A stretch of 64,000 bases of DNA from Pseudoalteromonas umbrosa (GCF_030125375.1 NZ_JASJUU010000003.1:138247-202246); one strand, 5' to 3'. Shown: positions 55,404 through 64,000, counted from the stretch's first letter. The notes: a model not told the origin generated them from the letters alone. Numbers and translations: made by a program.

Positions 55404-55577
55404 CTATTTTGTTACGCAACCGTTACGTCCTGTCCAACAAATGACAGGGTTCGACGGACGACATACTGGATAGATTGAAGGTTCAGCACCCCCACCAATT
55501 TGTGGTGTTGCATTGTGATTTAATTCGTTGCTCTTATTAAGGTTTTTTAGGTTTTTCTTTACTAGTTGAACTTTCAT
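55404..55577 (-). CDS. RiPP-like precursor peptide, copy 5 (57 aa)
   Basis: 57 aa from ATG 55577, with TAAGGA 8 bases upstream and stop TAG at 55406–55404. The leader MKVQLVKKNLKNLNKSNELN ends with TPQIGGG, a clear double-glycine end. The core has three Cys (PVCRPSNPVICWTG, then GC near the end). The leader is nearly the same as that of copy 3 and close to copies 1 and 2. Its size equals copy 1 exactly. It sits 231 bp upstream of copy 4 on the same strand, with no terminator seen between, so the two may be co-transcribed. Function unknown. Confidence 0.75.
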   Translation of the reverse strand: MKVQLVKKNLKNLNKSNELNHNATPQIGGGAEPSIYPVCRPSNPVICWTGRNGCVTK

Positions 55578-55728
55578 TATTATTTTTCCTTATTCAAGTA
55601 AAATTGCAAAATTAATGTTATTGATTTGATTTTGAAAAGTAAATGAAAAGTTTTATTTAAAAGGGTGAATAATCCAGAAATATGTTTTACATACAAAATA
55701 AAAGTATTAATATCATAAAGTTTCATAT

Positions 55729-56730
55729 TTAAATTTTTTGCTCTTTTCTTTTAGCTTTATTCTGATAAAGAGCTTGATCTGCAAGTTCAAGTAATTGTTC
55801 AATTGCGGTGTCAGCTGTTACTTCACATACTCCGAAGCTCATGCCAAGAGCAACGCTGTCGACAGAGAGTTGGGATGGGACTAGGTTTTGTATACGAGCA
55901 ATGAAAGTTTCGGCAGTACGCGCGTCCATACCGGGTATGAGCAGCATAAACTCATCTCCTCCTAGCCTAAACAGCTTGTCATTCTTACGGGTATATTGTT
56001 GAACCAATTTTACGAAGTTAACTAACATTTCATCCCCGATACCATGTCCTAATTTGTCATTCAGAGTTTTGAAGTTATCTAAATCTATCATGATAATAGA
56101 ACAAGTTTGGCCGTACCTAGTTACTCGCTCTGATTCAAGTTCAATATTCTCTATGAGAGTTCGCCGGTTGAGGGCGCCTGTCAAAGGATCTTTTGTTGCT
56201 ACATTTTCCGCGGCTTGAATAGCTTCGTTATACGTCCTAACGATAACAGCTGTTAATAACATTACTAAACCGGATGACATTGCAGATCTTAACGCTATCT
56301 CGATATGTAAATTCATAAATGTAAGATATGTAATAACAGCCCAACAACTACTATTGGTAAAACAGGCCATCTTAAACGGAAAGACCATGAATACGCCAAC
56401 AAGAAAGGCTGGTAACCAAATGACGGCAATAATGGGGGATTGGAAGGAAAAATAGATAAGTGTACTTCCTAAGACTGCGCTTAAAACAATGCACTTTAAT
56501 ACGCTAAGACGCCCTTGGAATAAACGTACAGCTGTAAACAGTAGCGCTGCAATAACAATCACTACGGCAATAGCTAAGCCGTAGCTATTATTAATAGCAT
56601 AACGAACTGGGTAATAGAGTAAAAACGCAGCGGTTACTACAAGTAAATAAGCGGCGTAAGTTGGATATCGATTGATAAGAATTGGCTGTGCTTTAGTCAG
56701 TGCACCAAAGCGTTCTTTTAGCTTAAGAAT
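55729..56730 (-). CDS. Membrane diguanylate cyclase (GGDEF), non-standard or lost start
   Basis: The C-terminal half is a GGDEF domain (DPLTGALNRRTL, DLDNFKTLNDKLGHGIGDEML, RLGGDEFMLL) with an intact active site; it makes cyclic di-GMP. The N-terminal half has about five or six membrane helices. The first standard start in frame is GTG 56562, but 65 further codons upstream clearly encode the same protein (KLKERFGALTKAQ, then INRYPTYAAYLLVV) and contain no ATG, GTG or TTG. ATT at 56730, preceded by AAGG at 7 bases, would give ILKLKERFG and is the most likely start if the gene is intact. Otherwise its start has been lost. A c-di-GMP riboswitch lies 14 kb away. Confidence 0.75.
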   Translation of the reverse strand: MLKLKERFGALTKAQPILINRYPTYAAYLLVVTAAFLLYYPVRYAINNSYGLAIAVVIVIAALLFTAVRLFQGRLSVLKCIVLSAVLGSTLIYFSFQSPIIAVIWLPAFLVGVFMVFPFKMACFTNSSCWAVITYLTFMNLHIEIALRSAMSSGLVMLLTAVIVRTYNEAIQAAENVATKDPLTGALNRRTLIENIELESERVTRYGQTCSIIMIDLDNFKTLNDKLGHGIGDEMLVNFVKLVQQYTRKNDKLFRLGGDEFMLLIPGMDARTAETFIARIQNLVPSQLSVDSVALGMSFGVCEVTADTAIEQLLELADQALYQNKAKRKEQKI

Positions 56731-57761
56731 AGGAATACCTTCAAAAATAAAATATTTTCAATTGTAAGTGTAAATCACAATTTTAAATCATCAACAATGT
56801 ACCTCTTTTTGCATTTAAGTCATGGCGTAGTGTAATAAGCTACCTTTCAAGCGCAAGCTCACTTTTAATTAATTTTGTGCTGTAACTTATGTTGTTAAGA
56901 ACAAAATCTATGGGGAAGCTTGAAACTAGAGTGGATTGATAGCGAGATTAGAGTGCGGGTGTATACAGTATACGAATGGTCTTTACTACGATGCTTAGTA
57001 TTGATGTTACCTTGGGTGGAGCGGTTATGCTCAATAAATTACCCAAACTCAGCTTTTTTTATAGTTATTTCTTATTAAACCTAGAGCATTTAGTGTGATT
57101 TGTTTTATTGCGTTAATTGGGGGTTTTGTTTTTTTAGTTACAAATTTTTAATAAGTTCAAGTAAATGCAATGAGTTAAGCGTGTATTACAAAAATAACTC
57201 ATGTGCTTATATAACCAGTCTATATTCTGCAATATTGCAGCTTTTAAATTTACTCGGTTTGAGTATTGGGAATAGTTGAGTATCTCACATTTATTATTTA
57301 TTAATCGACTGAATTTAATGCTTTTATTTTTTAATTTATTGCTTTTTTTGTGTTTTTGAAAGTGCCCTGACTATTTTTTGTTTTTCGTATTTTATCTATG
57401 TAAAAATGAATGTGCTTAAGAAATGACCAAGTTATGATGTGGGTAAACGTTTTTAATAAAGTTGTTTTTTATAGCATTGTGGTGATGCTTTTGTTGCTGG
57501 AAAGTAATAAAGAATTGGATGTTGTAGTGATCTTATATTGAGAGTACATCTAATACAACTTCTGTAGAGAGCTATATGTTTAAAGGTCAAAAACTCGGAT
57601 ATGCCTGTTCAGGAAAGGGGGGGGACGGTTAGTCTTCCTCTAGGCTTCAGTCATCACTGAATAGACCAACATCGCCAATAAAATACTTTAAGAGTGCATC
57701 AAGTGCGTCTTGGACTTAGGTGCGAATCCTTCACACAATTTAATTTAAATGAGTTATAAAT
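56731..57761. other. 1-kb intergenic region
   Basis: AT-rich gap between the GGDEF gene and the secreted two-repeat protein. The last 190 bases contain a short G-rich stretch (about 57615–57627) and a small frame at about 57575 (18 codons) that I do not accept as a gene. It may be a structured leader for the gene at 57762, but it matches no riboswitch core I know. Confidence 0.4.
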
Positions 57762-58286
57762 ATGAAACTATCAACATTGCTTGCTCTAGCTGCTATAGCG
57801 TTTTCGTCTTTATCTGTAAAAGCTGCCACAGATACACCTGCATATCGCTATCAAGCTTATTTTGACAATGTTTTACATAGCCGTTGTGCAGCTAAACCAA
57901 GTGAGTCAAATGCTATTCGCAGAATAGATTGGGCGCTAAGCCAGGGAGTTATCACTGGTAGTGCAGCTAATTGGGGAAAACAATTTAAGTATTATCCAAT
58001 TGTTGACTTCTTTGATAGCTCAATTGCTGTTATTTGTAGTTATCAAGTTGCACCTAGCTCAACCATGACTTTGGACCGCTTCAAAAGGCTTGCTGAAAGC
58101 TTTAATATGCATACTCGCTGCTTAGTTAACCCAGACGTAAATGAGTTATATGCGCGTATCGACTTAATTGTGAGTGATGGCTATATCACAAATGATGCTG
58201 GTTTATGGGCCAGATATAATGGGTACTTACCTATTGTTGACTTATTTGCCGATAGAGTTATTGGCGCTTGTCCATTTCGTATATAA
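57762..58286 (+). CDS. Secreted protein made of two tandem Cys-paired repeats, unknown function
   Basis: 174 aa. A signal peptide (about 1–22, SVKAA) precedes two copies of one unit, offset by exactly 78 residues. Unit 1 is HSRC at 39–42, RIDWALSQGVITGSAANWG, YYPIVDFF, with Cys92; unit 2 is HTRC at 117–120, RIDLIVSDGYITNDAGLWA, YLPIVDLF, with Cys170. Each unit has two Cys 50 residues apart, probably one disulfide each. The shared core is H-[ST]-R-C, R-I-D, G-x-I-T, P-I-V-D-x-F. No known family was recognised. ATG 57762 fits the signal peptide. Confidence 0.75.
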   Translation: MKLSTLLALAAIAFSSLSVKAATDTPAYRYQAYFDNVLHSRCAAKPSESNAIRRIDWALSQGVITGSAANWGKQFKYYPIVDFFDSSIAVICSYQVAPSSTMTLDRFKRLAESFNMHTRCLVNPDVNELYARIDLIVSDGYITNDAGLWARYNGYLPIVDLFADRVIGACPFRI

Positions 58287-58477
58287 AAATAAAGGATATG
58301 TGATTTATTATTGACGAACAACAGAGCTATACTTTGGCTATAAAAAGTATAGTTCTGTTGAAGTTTTTACTTTTAGAGTTTAATAGCTTTAGTCTTTGCT
58401 ATTAAAAGAAGGCGCTTTATCGATAAAGGCCAGCATTAGATTGTTTCAATAAAGTGGTAATCTGTTTGTGCTTCTTA

Positions 58478-59113
58478 TTATAGAGATTCCGCGGATTTGA
58501 CCACTTTTTGCGGCGCTTCTCGCCAAGAAAATCGGCCATCATAAGATTGACAAACTAATGTTGTATTTTCGGCATCAGCTAAATATATCTGGTTTGTTTT
58601 TGATGCAGGGTAGCTAAAGTAATCACTGCATTTTGCACTCTGCCCGGGGCCCACGATGACCCGCGTGCCGACTTTTATTTTACAACTGACGAGCATATCT
58701 AAAGGGGAGTAGCTCGGGCAGATCACATTGTCTCGTCGATATTGAGAGATAGAGCCTCGAGGTTTGTCGAAGGTCCACCACTTTCCAAGTTTTGAACCAC
58801 TGTACTCACTATTCCATGCACGCCATATGGTGATCTCTTGGGTAGTGACGAATACTTGCCCCTTGCATAAGCCACCTTGTTGCTGAGGCATAACCACACC
58901 TGACGGAAGCTGTTCATCTGGTAGGGGCTTAAGGCCTGTATGCTGCTCTACCTTGCCAATGCAGTCATTATTTGCAGTTTCAAGCGCGCTTGACTCGCTC
59001 GTTAAACTGGTCGTATTACAGCCAAAAAGCAGTAAAAAGCTGGAAAATACCGCAAGTTTTCTTAATTTACTTGTGGTTGATTTGTATTGAGGTTGTTGAT
59101 TTGGCAAAGACAT
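58478..59113 (-). CDS. Hypothetical lipoprotein
   Basis: About 211 aa from ATG 59113, chosen for GGGAG 8 bases upstream; the longer frame starts at 59179. The N-terminal helix ends in lipobox LLFGC. The protein is Cys-rich (about seven Cys besides the lipobox) with many aromatic residues (AWNSEYSGSKLGKWWTFDKP). No domain was recognised. It is probably anchored in the outer membrane or held in the periplasm. Confidence 0.6.
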   Translation of the reverse strand: MSLPNQQPQYKSTTSKLRKLAVFSSFLLLFGCNTTSLTSESSALETANNDCIGKVEQHTGLKPLPDEQLPSGVVMPQQQGGLCKGQVFVTTQEITIWRAWNSEYSGSKLGKWWTFDKPRGSISQYRRDNVICPSYSPLDMLVSCKIKVGTRVIVGPGQSAKCSDYFSYPASKTNQIYLADAENTTLVCQSYDGRFSWREAPQKVVKSAESL

Positions 59114-59214
59114 TTCATTGGCTCCCTGTGCTTTTATTACCGACAGTTTAATGTGCATTGATAAAAATGTATCTTTCATTGCATTACACGTACATTTATA
59201 TGGCCAAACAGGCT

Positions 59215-59640
59215 CTAGCGTTTACTAAATACACTCTGTTGCTTTGCTTGGGTAAAGCCGAGTCGGTTATAAAATTCATGAGTTTCAACACGCTTATTGT
59301 TACATCTAACTCTAAGCTCTACATTAAGCTGTTGAGCATACTGATAAGCTTGCTCAACAAGTAGTTTACCTACCCCTTGTTTCCTGATTTTTGGGTCAAC
59401 GACTAAACCGCCTATTTCATAAAACATATCAGAGGCTAGTCGGTGCGCTTTAAAGCCGTGAAGCCACCCAGCAATATGTCCATTTACCTCGCAGACCCAA
59501 ACATCATCATTGGTTGATTCAAGTAAATATTTCAGCCGCTGCTGAGCTTCGTCAGAGGTCGTATTTGAGTAGCCTAAAAAGACCGAGAGTTTATTAATCT
59601 CATTAACGTCAGTGATGGTTGCTTGGCGCACATGTGCCAT
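59215..59640 (-). CDS. GNAT acetyltransferase
   Basis: 141 aa from ATG 59640, with AAGGAG 7 bases upstream; an in-frame codon at 59700 lacks this. The acetyl-CoA loop is KIRKQGVGKLLVEQA, preceded by a FYEIGGLVVDP strand and followed by NVELRVRCNNKRVETHEFYNRLGF. These are motif A and B of the GNAT superfamily, closest to general small-molecule N-acetyltransferases. Substrate unknown. It lies on the minus strand, divergent from the RecQ-family helicase gene across 288 bp. Confidence 0.88.
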   Translation of the reverse strand: MAHVRQATITDVNEINKLSVFLGYSNTTSDEAQQRLKYLLESTNDDVWVCEVNGHIAGWLHGFKAHRLASDMFYEIGGLVVDPKIRKQGVGKLLVEQAYQYAQQLNVELRVRCNNKRVETHEFYNRLGFTQAKQQSVFSKR

Positions 59641-59928
59641 TAAATACTCCTTATAAAAACATGGACTTCGATAATACGTGTTTGGATGTATTACGCACAA
59701 AATAATAGGCGATTGGGGCTGTGTTGTTCAAATAGAAAGCGATAAATAGCACTCATTGTCTGCACCTAGTACAAAATAAATGAAACTCGTCATATGTGAA
59801 GCAAAGGTGCCCAAATAGCTGGTATCATACAATACATAATTTTCATGGGCGTGAATTAGCATTTGATCTGCTGTTTGGCTAAATAAGATGGCCAACGCTT
59901 ATGCTCACACATCACAACGAGACACTTT

Positions 59929-61869
59929 ATGCATCAAGCAGATATACATCAGACGCTAGAACAGTATTTTGGATTTAGTGCTTTTAGGGCAGGCCAAGCA
60001 CAAACCATTGAGCACTTAATTGGTGGCCAGTCTAGCTTGGCGATATTTCCAACGGGCTCGGGAAAATCCTTGTGCTATCAGCTAACAGCATTACATTTGC
60101 CCAATCTCACGTTAGTGGTTTCTCCACTGCTTGCTTTGATGCAAGATCAAATTGAGTTTTTAAATAAAAAGGGGATCCCTGCTGCAAGTTTAGACTCGAC
60201 GCAAACTTATGAGCAATCACAAAGTGTGATGCAAGGTGTGAGAGATGGCCACATCAAAATTTTGATGGTGTCTGTTGAGCGTTTTAAAAATGAGCGCTTC
60301 CGGGGCTTTATAAAGCAAGTGCCAATTTCAATGCTGGTGGTCGATGAGGCGCACTGTATTTCAGAGTGGGGTCATAACTTTAGACCCGATTATTTGAAGT
60401 TACCGCAAATTCGCAATGAGCTGAATATTCCTTTGGTGCTGCTATTAACGGCAACCGCAACAAAAAAAGTAAAACGAGATATGGCGCATCGATTCGCCAT
60501 AGATGAGCAGCATATTGTGCAAACAGGGTTTTATCGCGCCAATTTAGATTTGAGTATTCAGGCCTGCACCGAGAGTGAGAAGCTGCCGACGATTTTATCG
60601 TTTCTAAGCCAGACACAGGACAGCGGTATTATTTATGTCACTTTGCAGCAAACGGCAGAAGAAGTTGCAAAACAGCTACAAGCAGCAGGGCAAGATGCAG
60701 TTGCCTACCATGCAGGATTAAAAGATGACGTTAGGCAGCAGATACAACAGCAATTTATGCGCAATGAAAAACGTATCATCGTGGCCACCATCGCATTTGG
60801 TATGGGGATTGATAAGTCAGATATTCGCTTTGTTATTCATTATGACTTACCTAAGTCTATTGAAAACTACAGCCAAGAAATTGGCCGTGCAGGGCGGGAT
60901 GGACAGCCCTCAACTTGCATCACACTAGCAAATTTAGACGGGGTTTCAACCCTTGAGAACTTTGTGTATGCAGACACACCTGAGCTTGGCAATATTGAAT
61001 CACTACTTGATGAAATCCGCACGTCGATGTCGCAAGGGCTTTGGGAAATGCAAGAGCTGAGCGTATCAAAGGCGACAAATATTCGTCTGCTTGCGCTAAA
61101 AACGGCACTTGTACAACTGGAGTTGTTTGGGGTGCTCGAAGCCAAATATGCATTCTATGCTGATTTTCGTTTTAAATGGCTGCATACAGAAAACAAAGTA
61201 CTGAACTCTTTCGATGCAAATCGCCAAGCGTTTATTCAGCAGATAGTGTCAAACACCGACTTTAAAAAAGTGTGGGGGACGGTTGATATGGCCGCTTTAG
61301 TCAATCAAGGGCTAGAGCGAGGCCGCGTGGTAGCAGCATTGGATTATCTACATGAGCAAGGCATGATCTTGCTCGAATCAAAGCGCATGATGCAAGTCTA
61401 CCAAGTGGATGAGACTGCCTTGAACGCCCCTGAGCTCGCCAACCAGTTGAGTGATTATTTTTCTGATAAGGAGCTTGGGGAAGTAAAGCGCATTGCAGCC
61501 ATGCTGCGCTTTTTTGAGTTGCAAAACTGTTTGTCTAATAACCTCGCCAGATACTTTGACGATCAGCAAGTGCCGCAAAGCTGCGGGCACTGTAGTGTGT
61601 GTCGAGGTAGCTCTGCGCAACTGCAATTTAGTCGAGAGCCGCTTTTTCCAAGTGATCAGCAATTAAGAGATGACATCAATGGGTTAAAAAATTACCTCAA
61701 CCAAGCTGGCATTGAAGCGACAGCCCCAGTAATGGTGCGTTTTTTAACTGGCATGACAACGCCGATGTCGACAGCCAATAAGTTTAGACAGAGGTCTGGT
61801 TTTGGTAGTTGCAGTGCTTTGAGATATAAGCAGGTTGAGAGCAAGCTTTCTCAGCTTGGACTAGTCTAG
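59929..61869 (+). CDS. RecQ-family ATP-dependent DNA helicase
   Basis: 646 aa SF2 helicase. Walker A is PTGSGKS (41–47), Walker B is DEAH (139–142), followed by CISEWGHNFRPDY, the RecQ aromatic-rich loop. Motif VI is EIGRAGRDGQ. The zinc site includes CGHCSVC, and a winged-helix region surrounds it. A typical HRDC domain is not apparent; the C-terminal helical tail differs. It resembles the second RecQ-like helicase found in several marine gammaproteobacteria rather than E. coli RecQ, so I withhold the symbol. It unwinds 3'-to-5' in recombination repair by family knowledge. Confidence 0.9.
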   Translation: MHQADIHQTLEQYFGFSAFRAGQAQTIEHLIGGQSSLAIFPTGSGKSLCYQLTALHLPNLTLVVSPLLALMQDQIEFLNKKGIPAASLDSTQTYEQSQSVMQGVRDGHIKILMVSVERFKNERFRGFIKQVPISMLVVDEAHCISEWGHNFRPDYLKLPQIRNELNIPLVLLLTATATKKVKRDMAHRFAIDEQHIVQTGFYRANLDLSIQACTESEKLPTILSFLSQTQDSGIIYVTLQQTAEEVAKQLQAAGQDAVAYHAGLKDDVRQQIQQQFMRNEKRIIVATIAFGMGIDKSDIRFVIHYDLPKSIENYSQEIGRAGRDGQPSTCITLANLDGVSTLENFVYADTPELGNIESLLDEIRTSMSQGLWEMQELSVSKATNIRLLALKTALVQLELFGVLEAKYAFYADFRFKWLHTENKVLNSFDANRQAFIQQIVSNTDFKKVWGTVDMAALVNQGLERGRVVAALDYLHEQGMILLESKRMMQVYQVDETALNAPELANQLSDYFSDKELGEVKRIAAMLRFFELQNCLSNNLARYFDDQQVPQSCGHCSVCRGSSAQLQFSREPLFPSDQQLRDDINGLKNYLNQAGIEATAPVMVRFLTGMTTPMSTANKFRQRSGFGSCSALRYKQVESKLSQLGLV

Positions 61870-61895
61870 TTTGGTTACAATCGCCTAGCACGAAA

Positions 61896-61918
61896 AAAGA
61901 GGCCTTGTGGGCCTCTTT
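61896..61918. terminator. Bidirectional terminator between helicase and TonB receptor
   Basis: A 9-bp stem AAAGAGGCC/GGCCTCTTT with a 5-base loop, preceded by further A residues. It lies between convergent genes and can end both transcripts. Confidence 0.85.
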
Positions 61919-61939
61919 GTTCAGCTGACTAGAATTTTA

Positions 61940-63955
61940 TTATAGTTGCCATGTGATGGTGGCACGAATATCACGGCCAGGCTCTGCAACACCGGTGTCA
62001 ATTGGGCCGATGGCTGCGTAAGTTGCGTGGTCGTAGTAGAACTTATCAAAGATGTTCTTAATGGCGATATCTAGCTTCACATTTTCGTCGTTTGTGATGT
62101 ACCAAGTCGCTTTTAAATCATGTACACCGTAACCTACCTTTTCAGGCAGCTCTGTGTTATCCCAAACATAAGTACCTGAATCATCCAATCTCTGAACTAA
62201 GCGAGCTTGCCAAGCCAACTCAAGAGAATCTGTCAGTGAGTAATCTGCACCGAGTGTCAGTGTATCACCGACAGACGTGCCGATTGACCAATCTTGATCC
62301 GAAATCGCGGAGCCAGCAAGTGCCGGATTAACGTGCGTTTTCCATTCTGGGCGGCTGCTGTTGAACGCTAAAGACACAGATACACGGTCAAAGCTGTAAC
62401 GCGCATTGATGTTTATGCCTCTGTTTTCTAAATCACCGACATTGCTTAGGAAGTTTGCAGGTTGGCTTTCAATGTTTTTAGCAGTAGACACAGCATCATC
62501 AATAGTCGACATAAAGACATCAGCTTGGACAACGAGGTTGTCACCCAGATATTTGAAGCCCACTTCGATGTTTTCAGCCACTTCTTTACGTAGGTTTTCA
62601 TCGTTGTCATAGTAGCCAAGTACAAACAACTCTTTTACTTTTTGGCCACGAACAGCCTTAGCATACCCAGTGTTTACTGATAATTCAGGCGTTATCTCAT
62701 AAGTTAAGTTCAGGTTAGGACTAAAGCCGCTTGAGTCAAAATCAAACCCGTTATCGTCTGTTAGTTCATATTTGTCGTATCTTACACCTGTACTGATCTG
62801 GAATTGATCCGTCACTTGGAAGTAATCTTGGATATATAAACCCAGCACTTTGCCTTCTTCTACCCCTGATAGCTCATAGTTAGAACCGACATCTTCCAAA
62901 ATTGCCTCATCACTTCTGTAGTCGAAGCCTGCAACAATTTTGTGTGTTTCAAATAGTGCCGTATTTTTTAGATCAAACCCTTGTGAGTCATACTCTGCAA
63001 AATAAGTGTTTTGGACAACAACACCGGCTCTATTTTCACCTTCAGGATGAGCATGCGTGATAGAGTTCTTTGTTTGATATGCAGAAAAAGCGATATCAAT
63101 GAGGTCATCTTGTGGCGCATAGAAGTAGTTTAATGTACTTGTAGTACGTTCACTTTCTTGTGGTAATGCAAAGTTCTTGCGGCTTGGGTGCCAGTGTGCG
63201 CGAAGCAATCGCGTGCCATCATCATGGCGGACATCATGGCTTAAGCTAAACGATTGTGTGCTGGTTAAGTCACCACTTATTTTCGCAAACCCAACCTCCT
63301 GCTCTGATTGCGAATAAGGGATCTCGTCGCCATTACCGTCTTCCATGTTTTCAGTGTCGCGTTTGATAAGTGACACAAGTGCATCTATATCGTCAGTCAC
63401 ACGACCATATAATGTCGAGCTGGCTTTAAAGCCTTCACTATTGCCGTAATAGCCAAGCTTGAACAACGCGCCAAACTGTTCATCTGGGGCAAGTAAGTCT
63501 GAAGCACTTTTGGTTTTAAATCTCAGTGCGCCACCAAGTGCACCTGACCCCGAAGTTGCATCACCCGCACCAGCAACAACATCAACTTGCTTCAAAAGCT
63601 CAGGCTCAATAGATAAACGACCTTGGTGGTGGAATAAGTAGCCTGCTTGTAATGCGCCATCAATACTGACATTAAGCATGGTGTCTTCAAGGCCGCGCAC
63701 ATAAATTTTCTGTGCGACTGGGTTTGATCCACCTACAGACACTTGTGGTAAAGATCTAAAAATGTCAGATAAGTCGTTGGCTTGTAACTGGGTTAGATCA
63801 GTTTGGTCAATGATCATATCGGCGTCAGAGACTTTTCCATGAACTTCGATGATTTCAATCTTTTGCTGCTGATTGTCTGCCAAAGTAGCGGGAGACGCGA
63901 AAGTTGCTGCTGCGACAGCAAGGGCGATAGATGTGCGAGAAAAACCAAACTGCAT
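61940..63955 (-). CDS. TonB-dependent outer-membrane receptor
   Basis: 671 aa with a signal peptide (about 1–26, TLADNQ). The plug domain follows: a TonB-box-like region (IEIIEVHGK), DIFRSLPQVSVGG, YVRGLEDTMLNVSIDG, and GAGDATSGSGALGGALRFKT. A 22-stranded barrel fills the rest, ending VAEPGRDIRATITWQL. The last residue is Leu rather than the usual Phe. Uptake of an iron-siderophore or heme-type compound is likely because a Fur-like box, TGAAAATAGTTATCA, lies 23 bp upstream and nearly equals the site before the tannase-family gene. The exact ligand is unknown. Confidence 0.92.
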   Translation of the reverse strand: MQFGFSRTSIALAVAAATFASPATLADNQQQKIEIIEVHGKVSDADMIIDQTDLTQLQANDLSDIFRSLPQVSVGGSNPVAQKIYVRGLEDTMLNVSIDGALQAGYLFHHQGRLSIEPELLKQVDVVAGAGDATSGSGALGGALRFKTKSASDLLAPDEQFGALFKLGYYGNSEGFKASSTLYGRVTDDIDALVSLIKRDTENMEDGNGDEIPYSQSEQEVGFAKISGDLTSTQSFSLSHDVRHDDGTRLLRAHWHPSRKNFALPQESERTTSTLNYFYAPQDDLIDIAFSAYQTKNSITHAHPEGENRAGVVVQNTYFAEYDSQGFDLKNTALFETHKIVAGFDYRSDEAILEDVGSNYELSGVEEGKVLGLYIQDYFQVTDQFQISTGVRYDKYELTDDNGFDFDSSGFSPNLNLTYEITPELSVNTGYAKAVRGQKVKELFVLGYYDNDENLRKEVAENIEVGFKYLGDNLVVQADVFMSTIDDAVSTAKNIESQPANFLSNVGDLENRGININARYSFDRVSVSLAFNSSRPEWKTHVNPALAGSAISDQDWSIGTSVGDTLTLGADYSLTDSLELAWQARLVQRLDDSGTYVWDNTELPEKVGYGVHDLKATWYITNDENVKLDIAIKNIFDKFYYDHATYAAIGPIDTGVAEPGRDIRATITWQL

Positions 63956-63977
63956 TGGTGTGTTCCTTTATCTTAAA

Positions 63978-63992
63978 TGAAAATAGTTATCA
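63978..63992. promoter_or_regulatory. Fur-like box upstream of the TonB receptor gene
   Basis: TGAAAAT-A-GTTATCA has 7-1-7 spacing with two mismatches in the dyad and differs at one position from the perfect-palindrome core at 51315–51329. It lies 23 bp before the receptor start, where a promoter would be expected. Confidence 0.6.
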
Positions 63993-64000
63993 ATACGCGT

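Noticed and set aside
57573..57761. Possible structured leader or riboswitch and an 18-codon frame before the two-repeat protein
   Set aside because: No known aptamer core could be aligned; the G run may be chance. A covariance-model search would decide.

Overview
The window looks like the chromosome of a marine gammaproteobacterium of the Pseudoalteromonas type. The evidence is a chitinase–LPMO–chitinase cluster with CBM5/12 modules, an M4 protease with the same modules, many secreted hydrolases, RND efflux and TonB genes, moderate GC and AT-rich gaps. No rRNA, tRNA, CRISPR array, transposase or phage gene was seen.

Layout. (1) 1–9640: chitin locus on the + strand: a GH18 chitinase cut by the left edge, an AA10 LPMO, a ChiA-type GH18 chitinase and an M4 metalloprotease, with seven CBM5/12 modules in all. 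(2) 9691–14800: DUF418 membrane protein, a small RiPP-like precursor peptide, and an esterase divergent from a CadC-like membrane regulator. Between the last two lie four TGAAAT-like repeats on an 11-bp period. (3) 14867–22713: LysR regulator divergent from an RND efflux operon (adaptor, pump, outer-membrane factor) followed by an MDR oxidoreductase, together resembling the mexT/mexEF-oprN/mexS set. (4) 22750–28104: PagL-like lipid A deacylase, MlaC-like protein, a large LysM-like gene split by a one-base frameshift, and a SUMF1-domain lipoprotein. (5) 28453–35376: AT-rich stretch with small hypothetical genes, a second precursor peptide and an M1 aminopeptidase. (6) 35904–42480: minus-strand operon of a CBM2/PKD/YceI protein, a CBM2/YceI/cytochrome c/DUF1592-type protein and a DUF1552 protein. 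A c-di-GMP-I (GEMM) riboswitch lies upstream in the matching orientation. (7) 43015–49006: nucleoside hydrolase, XRE–DUF4177 regulator, two PF00756-type esterases, GNAT, and an RRF_GI-type protein. (8) 49304–56730: a decayed peptide gene, a tannase/feruloyl-esterase with a Fur-like box, a two-component-propeller histidine kinase, two more precursor peptides and a GGDEF protein with no standard start codon. (9) 57762–63955: a secreted protein made of two matching halves, a lipoprotein, GNAT, a RecQ-family helicase and a TonB-dependent receptor with a Fur-like box nearly identical to the tannase one.

How it may fit together. The chitin locus encodes hydrolytic, oxidative and proteolytic enzymes sharing surface-binding modules. 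The riboswitch-linked operon could supply electrons to LPMOs, by analogy with Cbp2D/Cbp2E of Cellvibrio japonicus, so oxidative polysaccharide attack may respond to c-di-GMP. The two matching Fur-like boxes suggest one iron response for the tannase-family enzyme and the TonB receptor. Five dispersed genes for short peptides with a common leader (one degenerate), and no modification enzyme in the window, are the least explained element.
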